Shown here: piece after piece, positions 60,415 through 64,000 of the stretch
Position numbering within the stretch: position 1 is the stretch's first letter
Layout: every line of letters starts with the position of its first letter
Assembly: GCA_023228085.1 (NCBI GenBank)
Contig: JALOBW010000001.1
Location: 124,001-188,000 of the forward strand
DNA from: a bacterium
GTDB lineage: Bacteria > Patescibacteriota > Minisyncoccia > Minisyncoccales > Minisyncoccaceae
Reading direction: 5' to 3'
Length of the DNA stretch: 64,000 nucleotides
The notes under the pieces: model-generated
Database searches by the model: none
The model's input: only the letters and a program-made list of their open reading frames with translations
Told to the model about the DNA's origin: nothing
Position numbers and translations under genes: made by a program

Positions 60415-61860
60415 ATGCACAAATCAGATGTTTTTCTGGGCATTTGTCTATCTTTTTTAGGAGGCATATTTTTTGCCTCTTTTTTTATAGAGCAATATTT
60501 ATTAATAACAGTATTTTTAGTTTTAATAATAAGTTTTGCTTTAATAGGTCTTTTTTTCAAAACTAAAACCGCTCTTGCTGGTTTAATCGGTATATTTTTT
60601 GCTTTTGGAATTTTTTGCTTTTATGATATGTCATCTAAGGTAGAAAAATATCCAATAAATTTTTTTGATCAACAGTCAATTTCTTTTATTGGAAAGGTTA
60701 TTAAAACGTCAGATGGTTTCGGTAATAGAAAAACAGTAATTGATGTCACTAGTGTTAATGACGAGACTAGAAATTGGGGGCGAATTCTTTTATATAGCGA
60801 TAAATACTCTGATATAAAAAATAATTCGGTAGTGAAGGTAGACGGAATAGTGAAAAGCCCTGAAAATTTTTCTAATTTTGACTACAGTGGCTATCTGGCA
60901 AAAGATGAGATTTCATTAATTTCTGTCTATCCAAAAGTTATGATCTTGCAGGAAGGAGAAGATGATTTAATAAAAAATTTAAAGGGTAAGATTTCGGATA
61001 CTATTGATGATTATTTTGTGACATCTCATTCCTCAATAGTGCAAGCAATGATGCTAGGAGAAAGTGAAAAAATGTCTAACGAGCAGAAAGATAAACTAGC
61101 AAAAAGTGGAATAAGCCATGCAATTGCAATTTCAGGATCACATTTTGTTTTGATAGCTTCTTTTCTTTTTGGATTTTTATTAATTGTTAATTTCTGGAAA
61201 AAAACTGCGATGGTGGTAGTAATTATTTTAATTACTTTTTATATAACATTGATATCTTTTCCTTCTTCTGGTATTAGGGCGGGTATAATGATCGGGTGTA
61301 TTTATTTGGCGAAAATTCTTGATAGAAACACAGAACAATGGAGAATTTTAATATTTGCAGCGTTTTTTATGTGTCTTGCTAATCCTTTGATTATGAAGTA
61401 TGACTTAGGATTTCAATTATCTTTTTTGGCTGTTTCTGGATTGATATTTTTAAATCCTATGATAAATCTTTTTTTAGAAAAAAAATTATTTATCAAAAAT
61501 AATTATTTACGTGAATTAGGCTCATCAACACTTTCAGCACAGATATTTGTATTACCTTTATTGTTTTACACCTCTCAATCATTTTCAGTTTTTTCTTTTT
61601 TTGCAAATATATTGATTATTCCAGTAATGCCAGTGTGTCTTATTTTAGGATTCATTTATTGTCTCTTTTTTTGGGTACCCATGATTCCTTTGGCGATTTC
61701 TTTTTTGTTATTTCCATTGATATCGTATTTACTTTTTATTGCTTATTTTTTTGCTTCGGTTCCTTTTATAAGATATGATTTTTCGTTATTATTAACATTG
61801 ATAACATACTTAATTATGATTGTCTTTATATGGACCAGACGAAAAAAATACCAGTTTTGA
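60415..61860 (+). CDS. ComEC/Rec2-like DNA uptake channel
   Basis: This 481-residue polytopic protein has an N-terminal OB-like region (about 85-180) and the competence domain with 'KSGISHAIAISGSHFVLIAS' and 'SFPSSGIRAGIMIGCIYLAK'. ComEC transports single-stranded DNA into the cytoplasm. The C-terminal metallo-beta-lactamase domain of full-length ComEC is missing; the protein ends after the membrane part. The stop is TGA. Confidence 0.88.
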   Translation: MHKSDVFLGICLSFLGGIFFASFFIEQYLLITVFLVLIISFALIGLFFKTKTALAGLIGIFFAFGIFCFYDMSSKVEKYPINFFDQQSISFIGKVIKTSDGFGNRKTVIDVTSVNDETRNWGRILLYSDKYSDIKNNSVVKVDGIVKSPENFSNFDYSGYLAKDEISLISVYPKVMILQEGEDDLIKNLKGKISDTIDDYFVTSHSSIVQAMMLGESEKMSNEQKDKLAKSGISHAIAISGSHFVLIASFLFGFLLIVNFWKKTAMVVVIILITFYITLISFPSSGIRAGIMIGCIYLAKILDRNTEQWRILIFAAFFMCLANPLIMKYDLGFQLSFLAVSGLIFLNPMINLFLEKKLFIKNNYLRELGSSTLSAQIFVLPLLFYTSQSFSVFSFFANILIIPVMPVCLILGFIYCLFFWVPMIPLAISFLLFPLISYLLFIAYFFASVPFIRYDFSLLLTLITYLIMIVFIWTRRKKYQF

Positions 61861-61917
61861 TTTTTCGTCTTTTTAAGGATATAATTATTTCATACTAATA
61901 ATTTATTTCATTTATCT

Positions 61918-63216
61918 ATGAAAAAAGCTTTTGTCGTTTCCATTGATATGGGTTATGGTCATCAGCGAACTGCTTACGCCTTAAAATCAATTGCTGTTCG
62001 TAATAAAATCATAAATGCAAACAATTACAAAGATATGCCCGAATCTGACAGAATTTTTTGGGATAGATCTCAAAGTTTTTATGAGTTTGTTTCTCGTTTC
62101 AAAAAAGTTCCTATATTGGGAAGTATTCTTTTTGCAATATTTGATGCAACACAAGCTGTAGGAGATTTCTACACGGATAAAAATCTCAAGAACGCGAGTT
62201 TTACTCAAAAAGGAATGTATCCCTTATTTGATAGAGGATGGGGTAGTCATCTGATTAAAAATTTGGATGACTCTTGTAAGGGGAAAAATATCCCTTTTGT
62301 CTCAACATTTTTTACTACCTCATTTATGGCAGAACATTTTAACTATCCAGGAGAAATATTCTGCGTTGTTTGTGATACTGATATATCAAGATCTTGGGCT
62401 CCAATGGAATCAGAAAAAACACGAATTAGATATTTTGCTCCAACTGAGCGTGTTTATGATCGTTTAAAAATGTATGGAGTTCCAGAAAAAAATATTTTTT
62501 TAACAGGGTATCCTTTACCGATGGAAAATATTGGAAGCGAAAAAATGGAGACACTTAGAAGTGATTTAAAAACAAGAATATTAAACCTTGATCCCAATAA
62601 AATATACCAAAGGAAGTATGGTGTGATTGTGGAGAAAAATCTTGGAACATTGCCAGCAAAATCTAATAGACCATTAACAATAGTATTTGCCGTTGGTGGG
62701 GCTGGAGCACAAAAAGAATATGGCATAGAAATAGTAAAAGCTTTTTCTAAAGAAATCAAAGAAAAAAAAATGAAAATAGTCTTAGTTGCTGGAACGCGAA
62801 AAGAAGTGAAATGGTACTTTGAAAAAGAATTAATAGCAAATGGATTAGACGAATTAAAAGGAGTAGAAATTGTATACGAACCAACTTTTGAAGAATATTA
62901 CAACAAGTTCAATTCTGTAATTAGACGTGCCGATATTCTTTGGACAAAACCAAGTGAACTTTCTTTTTATGCTGCTTTGGCTTTACCAATTATAATTGCC
63001 CCAACGATTGGATCTCATGAAAATCTAAATAAACAATGGTTGCTTGAATCAGGCTTTGGGATTGAACAAAAGAATATTTATTATGTTAAAAAATGGTTGA
63101 TGGATGAAATAAATGGAGGTAGTTTGGCAAAGATAGCTATGCAAGGATTTGTAGATGGTAATCAGTTGGGAGTATTAAAAATTAAAGAAGTAATTACAGA
63201 ATGTTGTGGCTCATAG
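61918..63216 (+). CDS. GT-B glycosyltransferase-like protein (MGDG-synthase-like)
   Basis: This 432-residue protein starts with 'FVVSIDMGYGHQRTAYALKS', which resembles the acceptor-side loop of MGDG synthase/MurG-type glycosyltransferases. It has 'ALALPIIIAPTIGSHENLNK' near the C-terminus, like a donor-binding segment. It has no signal peptide. The sugar and acceptor are unknown; a glycolipid role is inference. Its last 16 nt overlap the next gene. Confidence 0.72.
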   Translation: MKKAFVVSIDMGYGHQRTAYALKSIAVRNKIINANNYKDMPESDRIFWDRSQSFYEFVSRFKKVPILGSILFAIFDATQAVGDFYTDKNLKNASFTQKGMYPLFDRGWGSHLIKNLDDSCKGKNIPFVSTFFTTSFMAEHFNYPGEIFCVVCDTDISRSWAPMESEKTRIRYFAPTERVYDRLKMYGVPEKNIFLTGYPLPMENIGSEKMETLRSDLKTRILNLDPNKIYQRKYGVIVEKNLGTLPAKSNRPLTIVFAVGGAGAQKEYGIEIVKAFSKEIKEKKMKIVLVAGTRKEVKWYFEKELIANGLDELKGVEIVYEPTFEEYYNKFNSVIRRADILWTKPSELSFYAALALPIIIAPTIGSHENLNKQWLLESGFGIEQKNIYYVKKWLMDEINGGSLAKIAMQGFVDGNQLGVLKIKEVITECCGS

Positions 63217-64000
63217 TAATAATTATAAGTTATTTGTTTTTTGCCTTATCTTCTCTTGGAGATAAGGTTGTTTTGGATAAATCTCCAAAACCAGAAAATT
63301 ACGTTTTTTTTGTTGGTTTGTTCAGTGGTGTCGCTATTTTCTTATTACCATTTGGAATAATTATTCCTGACTTACTAGGATTTTTATTAATATTGGTAAA
63401 TGCCTTGATTTATATTTTTAGTCTATATGCCTTATTCTCTGCATTAGAAAGATTTGATGTTTCTAAAGTTGTTCCTACTGTGGGAGCTACCCAGCCCATT
63501 TTTGTTCTTTTGCTAACCTATTTATTTGTTGGTCCTCAAGAATTGGGTATCATGGAATTGATTGCTTATTCGTTGTTGTTTATTGGAAGTATAATTATAT
63601 CAGTTGAAAAAAATGAAAAAGTGACAGGAGAATTTGTTTCACTTGCTTTCTTAGCCTCTTTCTTGTTTTCATTAAATTTTATTCTTTCCAAATTTGTTTT
63701 TGTTGCATTAAATAATGATTTTATTTCGGGAATGTTTTGGATGAGTATTGCTGCTTGTATTATCGTTATCGTCGGATTAATATTTAAAAACTTTAGGAAA
63801 GCCGTATTTGAAGGGGAAAAAGTAGAAACTCAAACAGGTATATTATTTTTGGTGACACAAATTGCTGGAGGGATTGCTAATGTCACTCAGAGCTATGCGG
63901 TAAACATAGTGCCCTTCGGAATGCTTGCAATAATGAATTCAATAAAGGGCGTACAATATGTGTTTTTGTTTTTGATAACGCTTTTAATTTCTATCTATTT
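63201..64000 (+). CDS. EamA/DMT family transporter (partial, cut by window end)
   Basis: The frame from the ATG at 63201 stays open to the window end (266 codons). It has about eight hydrophobic helices, with 'VVPTVGATQPIFVLLLTYLF' and 'VPFGMLAIMNSIKGVQYVF'. The helix pattern and 'GA/TQPIF' loop fit the drug/metabolite exporter (EamA) superfamily. It overlaps the end of the glycosyltransferase-like gene by 16 nt. The substrate is unknown and the C-terminus is outside the window. Confidence 0.8.
   Translation, partial: MLWLIVIIISYLFFALSSLGDKVVLDKSPKPENYVFFVGLFSGVAIFLLPFGIIIPDLLGFLLILVNALIYIFSLYALFSALERFDVSKVVPTVGATQPIFVLLLTYLFVGPQELGIMELIAYSLLFIGSIIISVEKNEKVTGEFVSLAFLASFLFSLNFILSKFVFVALNNDFISGMFWMSIAACIIVIVGLIFKNFRKAVFEGEKVETQTGILFLVTQIAGGIANVTQSYAVNIVPFGMLAIMNSIKGVQYVFLFLITLLISIY

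Noticed and set aside
37717..61860. Alternative genetic code with UGA as Gly, as in some related phyla.
   Set aside because: Several genes end naturally at TGA (HIT protein, ComEC-like, toxin, DUF350-like), and RF2 with its UGA frameshift control is present.

Overview
The window is an AT-rich bacterial chromosome segment, almost entirely coded on the + strand, with short intergenic gaps and many overlapping or near-touching genes. The gene style suggests a member of the Candidate Phyla Radiation (Patescibacteria, probably a Parcubacteria-like lineage). It has small proteins, a sigma-region-4/HARE-HTH fusion, a VirD4-like ATPase carrying a CxxC-x17-CxxC zinc ribbon, large PsbP-like, LTD and PQQ surface proteins, a prepilin, a ComEC without its hydrolase domain, and only lower glycolysis. 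UGA is an ordinary stop: several genes end in TGA and release factor 2 is present with its programmed frameshift. This lineage placement is inference.

Layout. 1-9.5 kb holds surface and envelope genes: secreted proteins, a CDP-alcohol phosphatidyltransferase, an O-antigen-ligase-like protein and MurB. 9.5-24.7 kb holds a histone H1-like protein, ribosome hibernation factor, SecA, SecD and SecF, a dCMP-deaminase-like enzyme, a thiol-disulfide protein, a ZIP transporter, the HARE regulator, a conjugation-type ATPase pair and PGK. 24.7-34.1 kb holds a RecJ-like nuclease, two tiny minus-strand genes, RNase P RNA (minus strand), MurJ, LepA, a DivIC/FtsB-like protein, tRNA-Thr, RF2, FtsE, FtsX and tRNA-Gln. 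34.1-43.4 kb is the accessory-looking part. It has a toxin-antitoxin islet bracketed by two copies of the tRNA-Gln 3' end, a ClpP-like protease next to a putative nuclease, uracil-DNA glycosylase, small enzymes, an unknown gene behind two tandem leader-peptide attenuators, and a MscS remnant. 43.4-64 kb is housekeeping: two FtsZ paralogs, FtsA, GalU, a thioredoxin reductase, enolase, GAPDH, signal peptidase, HisRS, bS21, YbeY, class III ribonucleotide reductase with its activase, a rhomboid protease, ComEC, a glycosyltransferase and a partial DMT transporter.

The most interesting signals are not ordinary genes. (1) At 47961-48545, after enolase, there are two complete units and one partial unit of a structured element. 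Its helices are replaced by different but still self-complementary sequences from copy to copy, while the loops and linkers stay constant. (2) At 40296-40644, two homologous aromatic-rich leader peptides, each followed by competing antiterminator and terminator hairpins, precede an unrecognised 324-residue protein. (3) A 92-residue protein after nrdD carries a near-identical copy of the glycyl-radical tail of NrdD and may act as a spare part. (4) A 39-bp copy of the tRNA-Gln 3' end lies 1.44 kb downstream of the tRNA and encloses a HigBA-like module. (5) A 129-bp tandem repeat grows out of the tRNA-Thr 3' end. Together with the nrdD and enolase cases, four genes in this window have duplicated 3' ends. 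Several genes also appear to have leaderless mRNAs, including murJ, whose promoter shares its -35 element with the divergent rnpB promoter.
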